In this document: positions 19,304 to 30,948 of the stretch, one piece after another | Layout: each line of letters opens with the position of its first letter | How positions within the stretch are numbered: position 1 is the first letter of the stretch | Assembly (NCBI GenBank): GCA_035295845.1 | Contig: DATGIF010000017.1 | Location: 124,001 to 188,000, forward strand | DNA from: Palsa-892 sp035295845 | GTDB taxonomy: Bacteria > Pseudomonadota > Alphaproteobacteria > Rhizobiales > Xanthobacteraceae | DNA length: 64,000 nucleotides | Direction of reading: 5' to 3' | The notes under the pieces: model-generated | The model's input: the letters and a program-made list of their open reading frames with translations, nothing else | What the model was told of the DNA's origin: nothing | Databases searched by the model: none | Translations under genes and position numbers: made by a program

Positions 19304-20751
19304 GCGAACTCCATCACCCCGTCTTGCAAGCCGCCGTAACGGAAGATGATGAGGTCCTTCACGTAATTCTGATGCACCCGCCACGGCTCGCGTAAGCCCT
19401 GCTTCGGCAATATCGATTGCGCGCGCGCGAAATAGCCGGAAGTGAAATCCGTCATCGGCTCGCGCGCCATGCCAAGATCGCCGTTGCGCGGCGTGCAGCT
19501 TCGATAGCCGTGCTTGTCCATATAATTGATGAGTCGGCAGGCAAAGCGCGCGAGGAGGTCCGCCTTCAGCGTCCACGATGCATTGATATAGCCGAACACC
19601 GCCACGAAATTCGGCACGTCGCCGTACATCGCGCCCTTGTAGCTGATCAGGCTTCCCGGCTCGATGCGCTTGCCGTCGACCGCAATTTCGGCGCCGCCCA
19701 CGGTTTGCAGTTCGAGCCCGGTGGCGGTGATGACGAGATCGGCGTCGATATCGGTGCCCGATTTTAGCCGGATACCGCTCTGCGTGAACGTTTCAATTTC
19801 GCCGGTGACAACCGAAGTCCGCCCTTCTTTGATCGAGCGAAACAGGTCGCCGTTGGGTGTTAGGCACAGCCGCTGATCCCAGGGCTTATAGTGCGGAGTG
19901 AAATGCTTCAGCGTCTCCGGATCCGAACCAAGCGCCGCCTGTACGCCGCCGAGGATGAATTTCTTCAACTGATCGGGTTTGCGCTTGGCAAGCCCATAGA
20001 AATACCGAAGGCGAAGGATATTTTTCCAGCGTGTGAGTGCATAGGCCATTTTCGTCGGAAGAAAGCGCCTGAGGCTGTTGGCGATCGCGTCCTCGTCGGG
20101 CAAGGCCACGATGTAGGTCGGCGAGCGCTGTAGCATGGTGACGTGCGCCGCCTGCTTGGCAAGCTCCGGAATCAGCGTGACAGCGGTGGCGCCGCTGCCG
20201 ATCACGACAACGCGCTTTCCCTGATAATCGACGCGATCGTTCCATTCTTGCGGATGCACCACGGCGCCTCGATAGCGTTCGATGCCGGGAAACGTCGGCG
20301 TGTATCCGGATTCGTAGCTGTAATAACCCGCGCACATCATCAGGAAATTACAGGTGAAGCGAACCCGCTCTTTCGCCGCACCGCGCACGGCCTCGATCGT
20401 CCATCGCGCGTCCTTCGACGACCAGGAAATGCGATTCACGCGATGCTCGAAGCGGATGTGACGCTCGACATTATGTTCGCGCGCCGTGTCGCGGATGTAG
20501 GCGAGAATGGAAGAGCCCTCGACAATGGATTTGGGTCCGCGCCACGGCTTGAAGGAATAGCCGAGTGTGAACATGTCGGAATCCGATCGCACGCCGGGAT
20601 AGCGGAAGAGATCCCAAGTGCCGCCGATGCGGTCGCGGGCTTCGAGCAAAACGAACGTCTTGCCGGGACATTCGACGCCGAGGTGGCACGCGGCACCGAT
20701 GCCCGAGAGACCCGCACCTACGATCAAGACGTCGAAGTGTTCGCTCGTCAT
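19300..20751 (-). CDS. Flavin-containing monooxygenase, Baeyer-Villiger type
   Basis: The 483-aa enzyme has FAD-binding GAGLSGIGAA at the N-terminus, the FRYPGVRSDSDMFTLGY segment common to class B flavin monooxygenases, a version of the BVMO fingerprint in YRGAVVHPQEWND, and a second Rossmann motif VVIGSGATAVTLIPELA (~180) for NADPH. It should insert oxygen into a ketone or oxidise a heteroatom; the substrate is unknown. Its ATG shares one base with the stop of the secreted protein gene upstream (TGATG), and a 25-aa peptide overlaps its own stop. Confidence 0.9.
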   Translation of the reverse strand: MTSEHFDVLIVGAGLSGIGAACHLGVECPGKTFVLLEARDRIGGTWDLFRYPGVRSDSDMFTLGYSFKPWRGPKSIVEGSSILAYIRDTAREHNVERHIRFEHRVNRISWSSKDARWTIEAVRGAAKERVRFTCNFLMMCAGYYSYESGYTPTFPGIERYRGAVVHPQEWNDRVDYQGKRVVVIGSGATAVTLIPELAKQAAHVTMLQRSPTYIVALPDEDAIANSLRRFLPTKMAYALTRWKNILRLRYFYGLAKRKPDQLKKFILGGVQAALGSDPETLKHFTPHYKPWDQRLCLTPNGDLFRSIKEGRTSVVTGEIETFTQSGIRLKSGTDIDADLVITATGLELQTVGGAEIAVDGKRIEPGSLISYKGAMYGDVPNFVAVFGYINASWTLKADLLARFACRLINYMDKHGYRSCTPRNGDLGMAREPMTDFTSGYFARAQSILPKQGLREPWRVHQNYVKDLIIFRYGGLQDGVMEFA

Positions 20752-21317
20752 CAGCTCAACCCGAAAAAGCGCGTCATCCTGCGCCTATTCTTGAATTCAT
20801 ATTGTCCTTTTTCCGCCTCCGGCACCTTGTGATAGCCGAGATCTTGCGCCTGTTTGGCCAGCGCTTCGCTTGAAAGATCATCCACGCGGATGACTTTCTG
20901 ATGGCAGATCGCCCAGTAGAGGAGATGCGAGTCGGTATTGTAGCCGGCGACGCTGCTCGGATCGCCCACGTCGAGCACATGTGCATAAAATTTTCCGTCG
21001 GAATAGAACACGAAGGCCGGCCGCTCGGTCGAGCAGAATGCGTAGCTTACCTTGATGAGGCCGAAGAATTTCGGCGGTTGCACCTCGTCATATTGCGGTT
21101 CGCCGTTCTTGACCGGCGCCTTCACCACGGCCGAGCGTTCCTTGGCCGCAACCAACGCGCCGCCGGTTCGCGCGGCGACCGTCTTCGTGTTCACGATTTC
21201 GGTGAACGAGCATTCGCCCATGTGGCAACGGCCGCGCACGAGCATCGGCGCCGCAAGCGCCGCCGGGAGCGAGGCAAGAAGAAGGATCGCGGAAAAAAGA
21301 GCGTGTTTGAGCCGCAT
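20751..21317 (-). CDS. Secreted hypothetical protein, first gene of the monooxygenase operon
   Basis: The 188-aa protein has a clear signal peptide (MRLKHALFSAILLLASLPAALA, cleavage before APM). The mature part has four Cys (GRCHMGEC, AFCSTERP and WAICHQK) that could form two disulfides, and a basic C-terminus. No family is recognised, though similar proteins with the RCHMGECSF start occur in Rhizobiales. The first 23 codons of the open frame precede the signal and are rejected. The stop overlaps the monooxygenase start, implying coupled translation. Confidence 0.75.
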   Translation of the reverse strand: MRLKHALFSAILLLASLPAALAAPMLVRGRCHMGECSFTEIVNTKTVAARTGGALVAAKERSAVVKAPVKNGEPQYDEVQPPKFFGLIKVSYAFCSTERPAFVFYSDGKFYAHVLDVGDPSSVAGYNTDSHLLYWAICHQKVIRVDDLSSEALAKQAQDLGYHKVPEAEKGQYEFKNRRRMTRFFGLS

Positions 21318-21403
21318 GCGAAAGCCTAAAAAGCCCGGCACAGGTCGCCGGGCCGGACTATAAGGCATGATCGGATCGAGGAACATTCGCCCGAAAGGCC
21401 GTT

Positions 21404-22099
21404 ATGAAGGACTGGATCAGCTATTGGGACAGCGATCACCCGATCTATGTCAACGCCCGCCATTTCGACGTGCATTACCGCGCGATAGCCGCCGACATCA
21501 TCCGGCTCCTGCCTTCGGCGGAGGCGCGCGTGCTCGACCATGGCTGCGGCGAGGCGATGCACGCCGATAGGGTAGCGGCACAATGCGGCGGCCTGTTCCT
21601 GTGCGAGGCGGCGCCGACGCTGCGCGCGCGCGTGGCCGCACGCTTCGCGAATGAGTCGAAAATCCGCGTGATCGGGCCCGACGAGGTCGAGCGCCTGCCG
21701 GCCGCCTGTGTCGATCTCGTCGTCGCGAACTCCGTCATTCAATATCTGAAACAAGACGAACTCAAATCCCTGCTCGCCGTCTGGCGCCGTGTCCTGAAAC
21801 CGGGCGGCCGGCTCGTGATCGCCGACGTCATCGGCCCGACACAGGGTGCAGCCGCCGACACGCTCGCGCTCTTGCGCTTTGCCGCCGCCAATGGATTTCT
21901 GATTGCCGCGTTCTTCGGCATCGCGCGCACTGTCTTTTCGGACTATCGCAAGCTGCGGGCTGAACTGGGGCTCACGCGCTATTCCGAGGACGAGATGCTC
22001 ACCCTACTGCGCGGCGCTGGATTTTCACCGAAGCGGATCGCCGAGAATTTCGGCCACAATCAACAACGCATGGCCTTCGAAGCAACCAAGTCCGCCTGA
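21404..22099 (+). CDS. Class I SAM-dependent methyltransferase
   Basis: The 231-aa protein has SAM motif I as VLDHGCGEAMHAD, motif II around PAACVDLVVANSVIQYL, and LKPGGRLVIADVIGP before the last strands. These place it in the Methyltransf_11 group, acting on a small molecule. The substrate is unknown. A hydrophobic stretch (ANGFLIAAFFGIARTVF) follows the core, perhaps a lipid-like substrate pocket. It is followed by a terminator-like hairpin before carB. Confidence 0.88.
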   Translation: MKDWISYWDSDHPIYVNARHFDVHYRAIAADIIRLLPSAEARVLDHGCGEAMHADRVAAQCGGLFLCEAAPTLRARVAARFANESKIRVIGPDEVERLPAACVDLVVANSVIQYLKQDELKSLLAVWRRVLKPGGRLVIADVIGPTQGAAADTLALLRFAAANGFLIAAFFGIARTVFSDYRKLRAELGLTRYSEDEMLTLLRGAGFSPKRIAENFGHNQQRMAFEATKSA

Positions 22100-22181
22100 T
22101 CGAAAGGCTTCCTCCCCGCTCGAATCTCGGCTAGAACCTCGGCGCCGCGGCGGGCGTCAACCATATCCGCTTGGCCACAAG

Positions 22182-22207
22182 GACGCGCGCTCGCGCGCCC
22201 TTTTTTT
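22182..22207 (+). terminator. GC hairpin with T-run upstream of carB
   Basis: GCGCG (22185-22189) pairs with CGCGC (22194-22198) around a 4-nt loop, followed by seven T (22201-22207). It probably ends the methyltransferase transcript. Its position 54 bp before carB leaves open a role as an attenuator. Confidence 0.5.
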
Positions 22208-22260
22208 ATGTAGTCGAAGTCGGATTTATCCAATTTCGACCAGTGTCGAACCCCGAGCCG

Positions 22261-25530
<3,270 letters not shown>

Positions 25531-25658
25531 CGAACGGCCGGGAAAGGCGCCGATCCAAGCGGCAGTGTGTTCGTAATTGTTCGGCGGTCGCGGCGCCCCG
25601 ATGAGCCGGCGCGCGATCGGCGAATTTTTGTGTGTCGACCAGGGTCTCGGAGAGAGCC

Positions 25659-26132
25659 ATGGAAAAGATTCCGATGACAGAGGCGGGTTTCGCCGCGCTC
25701 GAAGCCGAATTACGCCACCGCCAGTCGGTGGACCGGCCGCGCATTATTCAGCAGATCACCGAGGCGCGCGGCCATGGCGACCTCGCCGAAAACGCGGAAT
25801 ATCACGCCGCGAAAGAGCAGCAGTCGCTGAACGAGGGCCGCATCGCCGAGCTCGAGGATAAGATTTCGCGCGCCGAGGTCATCGACGTCTCGAAGCTCTC
25901 CGGCGAGACGGTGACGTTCGGCGCGACAGTAACGCTTGTCGACGAGGACACCGACGAGAAGAGGGTCTGGCAGATCGTCGGCGAAACCGAGGCCGACGCC
26001 AAGGCGGGCCGCATCTCGATCACCTCGCCGCTCGCGCGTGCGCTGATCGGCAAGAAGAAGGGCGCCTCCGTCGAGGTCAACACCCCGAAGGGCGCAAAGG
26101 CCTATGAGGTGATGAAAGTCGAATGGCGGTGA
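25659..26132 (+). CDS. greA: Transcription elongation factor GreA
   Basis: The 157-aa factor has the N-terminal coiled coil (ARGHGDLAENAEYHAAKEQQ, with the acidic tip residues that enter the RNA polymerase secondary channel) and a C-terminal FKBP-like domain ending GKKKGASVEVNTPKGAKAYE. It stimulates transcript cleavage by backtracked polymerase. SD GGAGAG precedes the ATG at 25659. It lies 128 bp after carB, a common Rhizobiales neighbour. Confidence 0.97.
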   Translation: MEKIPMTEAGFAALEAELRHRQSVDRPRIIQQITEARGHGDLAENAEYHAAKEQQSLNEGRIAELEDKISRAEVIDVSKLSGETVTFGATVTLVDEDTDEKRVWQIVGETEADAKAGRISITSPLARALIGKKKGASVEVNTPKGAKAYEVMKVEWR

Positions 26133-26189
26133 CGGCGCGGTTTGCGCCGTAACACTTCGGCTATCTGTTCAGCCAGCCCCCACGCAATT

Positions 26190-26672
26190 TCAAGCCTTCG
26201 CCGTTTCGGCTTCCAACGGCACGCTCGCTTCGTCCTTGGAGCGGCGAAGCGCAAGCGCGGTGCGGATGCTGCGCACGTTTGGCGTCGCCGTGAGCTCGGC
26301 GAGGAAAGCCTGAAAGGCCGCGAGATCGGGTGCCACGCACTTCAGTATGAAATCGACTTCGCCCGAGAGCATCCAGCACTCGCGTACGAGCGGCCAATTG
26401 CGGATGCGCTCGTCGAAGGCCACGAGATCCGGCTCCGCCTGGCTCACCAGATGCACCATGGCGAATACGATGACTTCGTAGCCGAGCCGCTTTTCGTCGA
26501 GGAGCGCTCGATAGCCGCGGATGATGCCGGCCTCTTCAAGGGCGCGCATTCGCCTGAGACAAGGCGGCGCGGAGATACCGACGCGGCGGGAAAGCTCTAC
26601 ATTGGTGATGCGCCCGTCGCGCTGTAATTCGGCGAGAATCTTCCAATCGATCGCATCGAGCCGTTCGCGCAT
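26190..26672 (-). CDS. Lrp/AsnC family transcriptional regulator
   Basis: The 160-aa regulator has an N-terminal helix-turn-helix (LDAIDWKILAELQRDGRITN, VELSRRVGISAPPCLRRMRAL) and a C-terminal RAM ligand-binding domain (MVHLVSQAEPDLVAFDERI, VRECWMLSGEVDFILKCVA). Such proteins sense amino acids as octamers. The chosen ATG (MRERLDAID, GAGGGCG upstream) gives the usual family length. An ATG at 26768 would add 32 residues. It diverges from trxB, which may be a target. Confidence 0.9.
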   Translation of the reverse strand: MRERLDAIDWKILAELQRDGRITNVELSRRVGISAPPCLRRMRALEEAGIIRGYRALLDEKRLGYEVIVFAMVHLVSQAEPDLVAFDERIRNWPLVRECWMLSGEVDFILKCVAPDLAAFQAFLAELTATPNVRSIRTALALRRSKDEASVPLEAETAKA

Positions 26673-26890
26673 CTTTTCGCCCTCGGCCGCCCCGCCCCCG
26701 GGGTCCGGCGACGTGTAAAGGGCGGACTTGGCCGGCGCAAGCTTGGCGCTGCTATTGCCATGGTTCATCAGTGATTTCCGCTGTGTAAGCCTGTGGAAAC
26801 GAGAATGCGTTTTGCAGCCAGAGCCTGGACACGCCATATAAGGATCGATCGGTGGCGATTCCAAGTCCGCCGAAGGGGGCGCGACAAGCC

Positions 26891-27856
26891 ATGGCGAGCG
26901 AACACGTCCGCATCGCGATTATCGGCTCCGGCCCCGCCGGTTATACCGCCGCGATCTATGCCGCGCGCGCGATGCTGGAACCCGTGCTCATTCAAGGCGC
27001 AGAACCCGGAGGCCAGCTCACCATCACCACCGATGTCGAAAATTATCCCGGCTTCGCCAAGGTGATCCAGGGCCCGTGGTTAATGGAAGAGATGCGCGCG
27101 CAAGCGGAACATGTCGGCACGCGCATCGTGACTGATACGGTGACGGCGCTTGATCTAACCCGGCGTCCGTTCCGGCTCAGGCTTGAATCGGGCGGAAGCT
27201 TCATCGCCGACACTGTGATCCTTGCCACCGGCGCGCAGGCGCGCTGGCTCGACCTTCCATCGGAACAGAAATTCCGCGGCTTCGGCGTTTCGGCCTGCGC
27301 CACCTGCGACGGCTTTTTCTTCCGCAACAAGGAAGTGCTGGTGGTCGGCGGCGGCAATACCGCGGTCGAGGAAGCGCTCTTCCTCACTAATTTCGCCTCC
27401 AAGGTGACGCTCGTTCATCGCCGCGATGCCTTCCGCGCCGAAAAAATCCTGCAGGACCGCCTGTTCAAGAATCCGAAGATCGAGGTGATATGGGACACCG
27501 TGCTTGAGGATGTCATCGGCGAATCCGATCCCCTCAAGGTGACGCACGCAAAGCTGAAGAACATCAAAACTGGCTTCGTCACCGAAAAGAAGATCGACGG
27601 CGTGTTCATCGCCATCGGCCACGCACCCGCGACCGCACTCGTGGAAGGCAAGGTCCGGATGAAGCCTTCGGGCTATGTCTGGACCGCGCCCGACTCGACC
27701 ACGACCTCGGTTCCCGGCCTGTTTGCCGCCGGCGACATCACCGACGAAGTGTTCCGCCAGGCGGTGACCGCCGCCGGGCTTGGCTGCATGGCGGCGTTAG
27801 AGGCCGAACGGTTCCTCGCGGCCGAGGATGCCGGCGACCGCGCCGCCGCCGAGTAG
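26891..27856 (+). CDS. trxB: Thioredoxin-disulfide reductase
   Basis: The 321-aa flavoenzyme reduces thioredoxin with NADPH. FAD motif IIGSGPAGYTAAIYAAR starts at residue ~10, the redox-active pair is C136 and C139 in SACATCDG, and the NADPH motif GGGNTAVEEALFL lies at ~148. The tail TTSVPGLFAAGDITD is the second FAD signature. The upstream 13 codons of the frame are rejected because MASEHVRI matches the family start. lysR follows 4 bp after the stop, so the two form an operon. Confidence 0.96.
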   Translation: MASEHVRIAIIGSGPAGYTAAIYAARAMLEPVLIQGAEPGGQLTITTDVENYPGFAKVIQGPWLMEEMRAQAEHVGTRIVTDTVTALDLTRRPFRLRLESGGSFIADTVILATGAQARWLDLPSEQKFRGFGVSACATCDGFFFRNKEVLVVGGGNTAVEEALFLTNFASKVTLVHRRDAFRAEKILQDRLFKNPKIEVIWDTVLEDVIGESDPLKVTHAKLKNIKTGFVTEKKIDGVFIAIGHAPATALVEGKVRMKPSGYVWTAPDSTTTSVPGLFAAGDITDEVFRQAVTAAGLGCMAALEAERFLAAEDAGDRAAAE

Positions 27857-27860
27857 CGCG

Positions 27861-28748
27861 ATGGATTGGGAAAAACTCAAGATCTTCCATGTCGTTGCCG
27901 AGGCCGGCAGCTTTACCCACGCGGGTGAAACGCTCGGCCTCTCGCAATCCGCGGTCAGCCGGCAAATTTCCGCGCTCGAACAGGAACTGAAGGTCCCGCT
28001 CTTTCACCGCCACGCCCGCGGACTGATCCTCACCGAACAGGGCGAGGTGCTCTATCGCACGGCGCACGAAGTGTTCATGAAGCTGGAGGCCACGCGCTCG
28101 CAGCTTTCGGACAGTCGTGAAAAGCCGAACGGCGAACTGAAAGTGACCACCGCCGTCGGTTTCGGCAGCTTTTGGTTGGCGCCGCGGATCGGCGAATTCC
28201 TCGAACTTTATCCTGAAATCCGCGTACGTCTGTTGCTGTCGGACGAAGAGCTTGATCTTTCCATGCGTGAGGCGGATGTGGCGATCCGGCTCCGCCAGCC
28301 GGTGCAATCGGACCTCGTGCAGCGCAAGCTCTTCACCGTGCACTTCCACGCTTACGCCTCGACCCCTTACCTCAAGCGCAACGGCCATCCGCGCTCGCCC
28401 AAGGAACTCGACGGCCATCGGCTGTTGACGCTCGGCGGCCCGGTGCCGTCCTTCTATCAAAACCTGAACTGGCTCGCGGACGCGGGCCGCGACAGCGGCG
28501 GTCCGCGCGAAGTGGCGCTCACCGTCAACAATGCGATGGGCTTGCGTGCAGCCGCGGAAAGCGGCGCCGGTATTGCAACACTACCGGACTACATCGCCGA
28601 GGGGACCGGCCTCGTGCAATTGTTCGCCGATCTCGAGGCGCCGTCGCTGGAAGCCTATTTTGTTTATCCGGAAGAATTGCGCTCGGTTGCGCGGGTGCAG
28701 GTATTTAGGGATTTCCTGATTTCAAAAGCGCAGCGTTGGAATTACTGA
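27861..28748 (+). CDS. LysR family transcriptional regulator
   Basis: The 295-aa regulator has the N-terminal winged helix (FHVVAEAGSFTHAGETLG, LSQSAVSRQISALEQELK) and a periplasmic-binding-like effector domain with the AESGAGIATLPDYI hinge. The ligand is unknown. It begins 4 bp after trxB and is likely cotranscribed, a conserved pairing in Rhizobiales as far as I recall. A strong terminator lies ~160 bp after its stop, leaving a long 3' region. Confidence 0.93.
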   Translation: MDWEKLKIFHVVAEAGSFTHAGETLGLSQSAVSRQISALEQELKVPLFHRHARGLILTEQGEVLYRTAHEVFMKLEATRSQLSDSREKPNGELKVTTAVGFGSFWLAPRIGEFLELYPEIRVRLLLSDEELDLSMREADVAIRLRQPVQSDLVQRKLFTVHFHAYASTPYLKRNGHPRSPKELDGHRLLTLGGPVPSFYQNLNWLADAGRDSGGPREVALTVNNAMGLRAAAESGAGIATLPDYIAEGTGLVQLFADLEAPSLEAYFVYPEELRSVARVQVFRDFLISKAQRWNY

Positions 28749-28845
28749 AGAGTACGCGGAGCGAACGCTTACCCTTGCATTGACCGCATGTCGGCCATGC
28801 GAAGGTTCGCGTTGTTTGTGTGCGCGCGCGGCAGCATCATTCAGA

Positions 28846-28959
28846 TAATTGGAGTCCGCGCCACGCGCGGATATCCATTTGTTGAGTCACCCGCCATTTA
28901 GTGACGGGATACTCGCCGGGTTCCCTCCCCCCATCCCCTGGAGCCCGGCGAGTTTTTTT
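28846..28959 (+). ncRNA. Candidate small RNA or structured lysR 3' UTR
   Basis: After lysR there are successive stem-loops: CCGCG/CGCGG (about 28858-28870), GTCAC/GTGAC (28886-28905) and the terminal ACTCGCCGGG/CCCGGCGAGT. The terminal loop is C-rich (CCCTCCCCCCATCCCC), which could pair with Shine-Dalgarno sequences as in known rhizobial sRNAs with anti-SD loops. No ORF is seen. It could simply be the untranslated tail of lysR. Confidence 0.3.
28911..28959 (+). terminator. Strong Rho-independent terminator
   Basis: ACTCGCCGGG (28911-28920) pairs perfectly with CCCGGCGAGT (28944-28953), then T7 (28953-28959). The 23-nt loop is C-rich. No T-run is present on the minus strand, so it serves the plus-strand transcript only. 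Confidence 0.85.
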
Positions 28960-28995
28960 ATGCCGGCGCGGGGCGCGGGAAAAAATCGCTCACAT

Positions 28996-29949
28996 TCACA
29001 TATAGAGCTTTTCTTTTTCGAGACCCTTGTAGAGGCCGGCGACATATTCGCCATAACCGTTGAACAAAAGCGTCGGCCGCCGCTCGCGCGTGCCGATGTC
29101 TTCTTCGGTTGCCTGGCTCCAGCGCGGATGCGGCACTTGCGGGTTCACATTCGCCCAGAAGCCGTATTCGCTCGCCTGCAACACTTCCCATGTTCCTTTC
29201 GGACGCTGGTCGGTGAAGGTGAAGCGTACGATCGACTTGATCCCCTTGAAGCCGTATTTCCACGGCGTCACGAGCCGGAGCGGCGCGCCGTGCTGCTTCA
29301 CCGCGGGCTTCCCGTAAATGCCGGTGACCATGAAGGTGAGCTCGTTGGTGGCTTCCGCCATGGTGAGCCCTTCCACATAGGGCCACGGAAAGAACGGCAG
29401 CTTCTGCGCCGGCGCCATGGATGGATCGAGGAAGGTCTCCATCCGTACATATTTGGCTGAGGACAGCGGTTTCGCATATTCGACGAGCTTCGCCATGGCA
29501 AAGCCGGTCCACGGCACCGCCATCGACCACGCCTCGACGCAGCGCATGCGATAGAGCCGCTCTTCGAGCGGCATGGCGCGGATGAGGTCGTCGATACCGA
29601 CCGTCTTTTCGTTCTCGACCAAGCCGTCGAACTTGACCGTCCATGGCCGCGTCTTCAATTGCTGCGCGCGGCCGGCGATGTATTTGTCGACACCGTATTC
29701 GTAGAAATTGTTGTAGTTGCCGGCCTTGCTCTCAGGCGTGAGCCCGCGGTCGAGCGCGAATTTATCGTTGCGCTTGGCGGGATAAAGGCCGGCGGTGGGG
29801 TCATCATCGGCGTGTGCAACCGCGGGAAGCGTCGCGCCCGCAGCAAGCGCCGCGGCGCCCCCGAGCAACTCGCGGCGCGAAAGATAGATGGATTCGGACG
29901 TCGCCTGCGATTCCGGGATTTCCCAGCTGCGGCGATGAAGAATGTGCAT
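28996..29949 (-). CDS. msrP: Protein-methionine-sulfoxide reductase catalytic subunit MsrP (YedY)
   Basis: The 317-aa molybdoenzyme repairs oxidised methionines in periplasmic proteins. It has a Tat leader (SRRELLGGAAALAAGATL, residues 24-41) and a sulfite-oxidase-type fold; the molybdenum ligand is Cys137 in YRMRCVEAWSM. The segment HGAPLRLVTPWKYGFKGIKS is family-typical. Its usual partner, the membrane haem protein MsrQ, is not next to it, so electrons would come from elsewhere or from an unlinked msrQ. The gene stands alone on the minus strand. Confidence 0.95.
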   Translation of the reverse strand: MHILHRRSWEIPESQATSESIYLSRRELLGGAAALAAGATLPAVAHADDDPTAGLYPAKRNDKFALDRGLTPESKAGNYNNFYEYGVDKYIAGRAQQLKTRPWTVKFDGLVENEKTVGIDDLIRAMPLEERLYRMRCVEAWSMAVPWTGFAMAKLVEYAKPLSSAKYVRMETFLDPSMAPAQKLPFFPWPYVEGLTMAEATNELTFMVTGIYGKPAVKQHGAPLRLVTPWKYGFKGIKSIVRFTFTDQRPKGTWEVLQASEYGFWANVNPQVPHPRWSQATEEDIGTRERRPTLLFNGYGEYVAGLYKGLEKEKLYM

Positions 29950-30111
29950 GGCGCGACTCCGTCGATGGTCCTTGCGGGCTACAACGCCTTCGACCTCACC
30001 GACAAGTCACAATCCCGCGCTTGATGCGATCATGGGCTGTTCCCGCTGCAATTCCTCGCGTTTGTAGACCTTTCGTACCCCGCTACTATTCCCGACCGAA
30101 TCAGTGGAGCG

Positions 30112-30939
30112 GTGAGCGCGGTGAATTCACGTCAAACAATCCCCCTCGACCGGCGGCCCGATCTCATCGATCTCACAGGGCCCGACTACGACGTAGACAT
30201 CGGCGAACGCGGCAGCAAAACCCTCATCATCTGCTCGTCCCCGCGCACCGGCAGCTACGAGCTCTGCCGCTTCCTGCTCGCGGCCGGTGTCGGCATTCCC
30301 TTCGAATACATGCATCCGCAATTTGCCAACCAAATCGGCCCGCGCTGGGGGCTGCCGACCGAGCCGCTGCGCGCCGAATATATCGGACCCTATATCGAGG
30401 CGTTGCGGCTCCGCCGGGTGCAGAACGGCGTCTTCGGCGTCAATCTGCAATACTGGCACTTCACCGGTTTCCTGATGAACGCGCCCGGCGACGGGCTGTT
30501 CGACAACGCTTTCGTCATCTACCTCTTCCGGCCGGATCTCGCCGCGCAAGTCACTTCCTGGCGCGTCGCCATGGCAACCGGCATCTGGGACTTTTCCGGC
30601 CGCCGCACCAGCGAGCCGCGCCAATATCCGCCTTCGCTGCAAGAGCGGGCAGCCCAGTTCCAGGAAGACCTCAAATTCGTCTCGGGCGAGGACGCGGGCT
30701 TTCGCGAGCTGTTCGCGCTCGCCGGCATCAAGGCTCATTATCTCTCGATGGAAGAACTGTTCCGCGCGCCGCGCGAAGTCGTCGGCCGTATCGCCGAAGC
30801 GCTGCATGTGCCGCTCAATGAAAGCGCGCTCGCCCGCATGATCGCCGAGAGCAAGCCCTATCCGCGCGACGAGGCGGCTCACGCGCGCGCCACCGAAGGC
30901 TTGGCGCTCCCGCTCCGGCGGATTGCGTTCGCGCGCTGA
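30112..30939 (+). CDS. Stf0-type sulfotransferase
   Basis: The 275-aa protein opens its fold with LIICSSPRTGSYELCRFLL, the PAPS 5'-phosphosulfate loop of Stf0, the trehalose 2-sulfotransferase family. VIYLFRPDLAAQVTSWRVA gives the 3'-phosphate-binding Arg and Ser. It should move sulfate from PAPS to a sugar; trehalose is only a family-based guess. The start may be GTG at 30112 or GTG at 30121; GGAG at 30106-30109 is better spaced for the second. A divergent msrP lies upstream. Confidence 0.85.
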   Translation: MSAVNSRQTIPLDRRPDLIDLTGPDYDVDIGERGSKTLIICSSPRTGSYELCRFLLAAGVGIPFEYMHPQFANQIGPRWGLPTEPLRAEYIGPYIEALRLRRVQNGVFGVNLQYWHFTGFLMNAPGDGLFDNAFVIYLFRPDLAAQVTSWRVAMATGIWDFSGRRTSEPRQYPPSLQERAAQFQEDLKFVSGEDAGFRELFALAGIKAHYLSMEELFRAPREVVGRIAEALHVPLNESALARMIAESKPYPRDEAAHARATEGLALPLRRIAFAR

Positions 30940-30948
30940 CGCCTTCCG

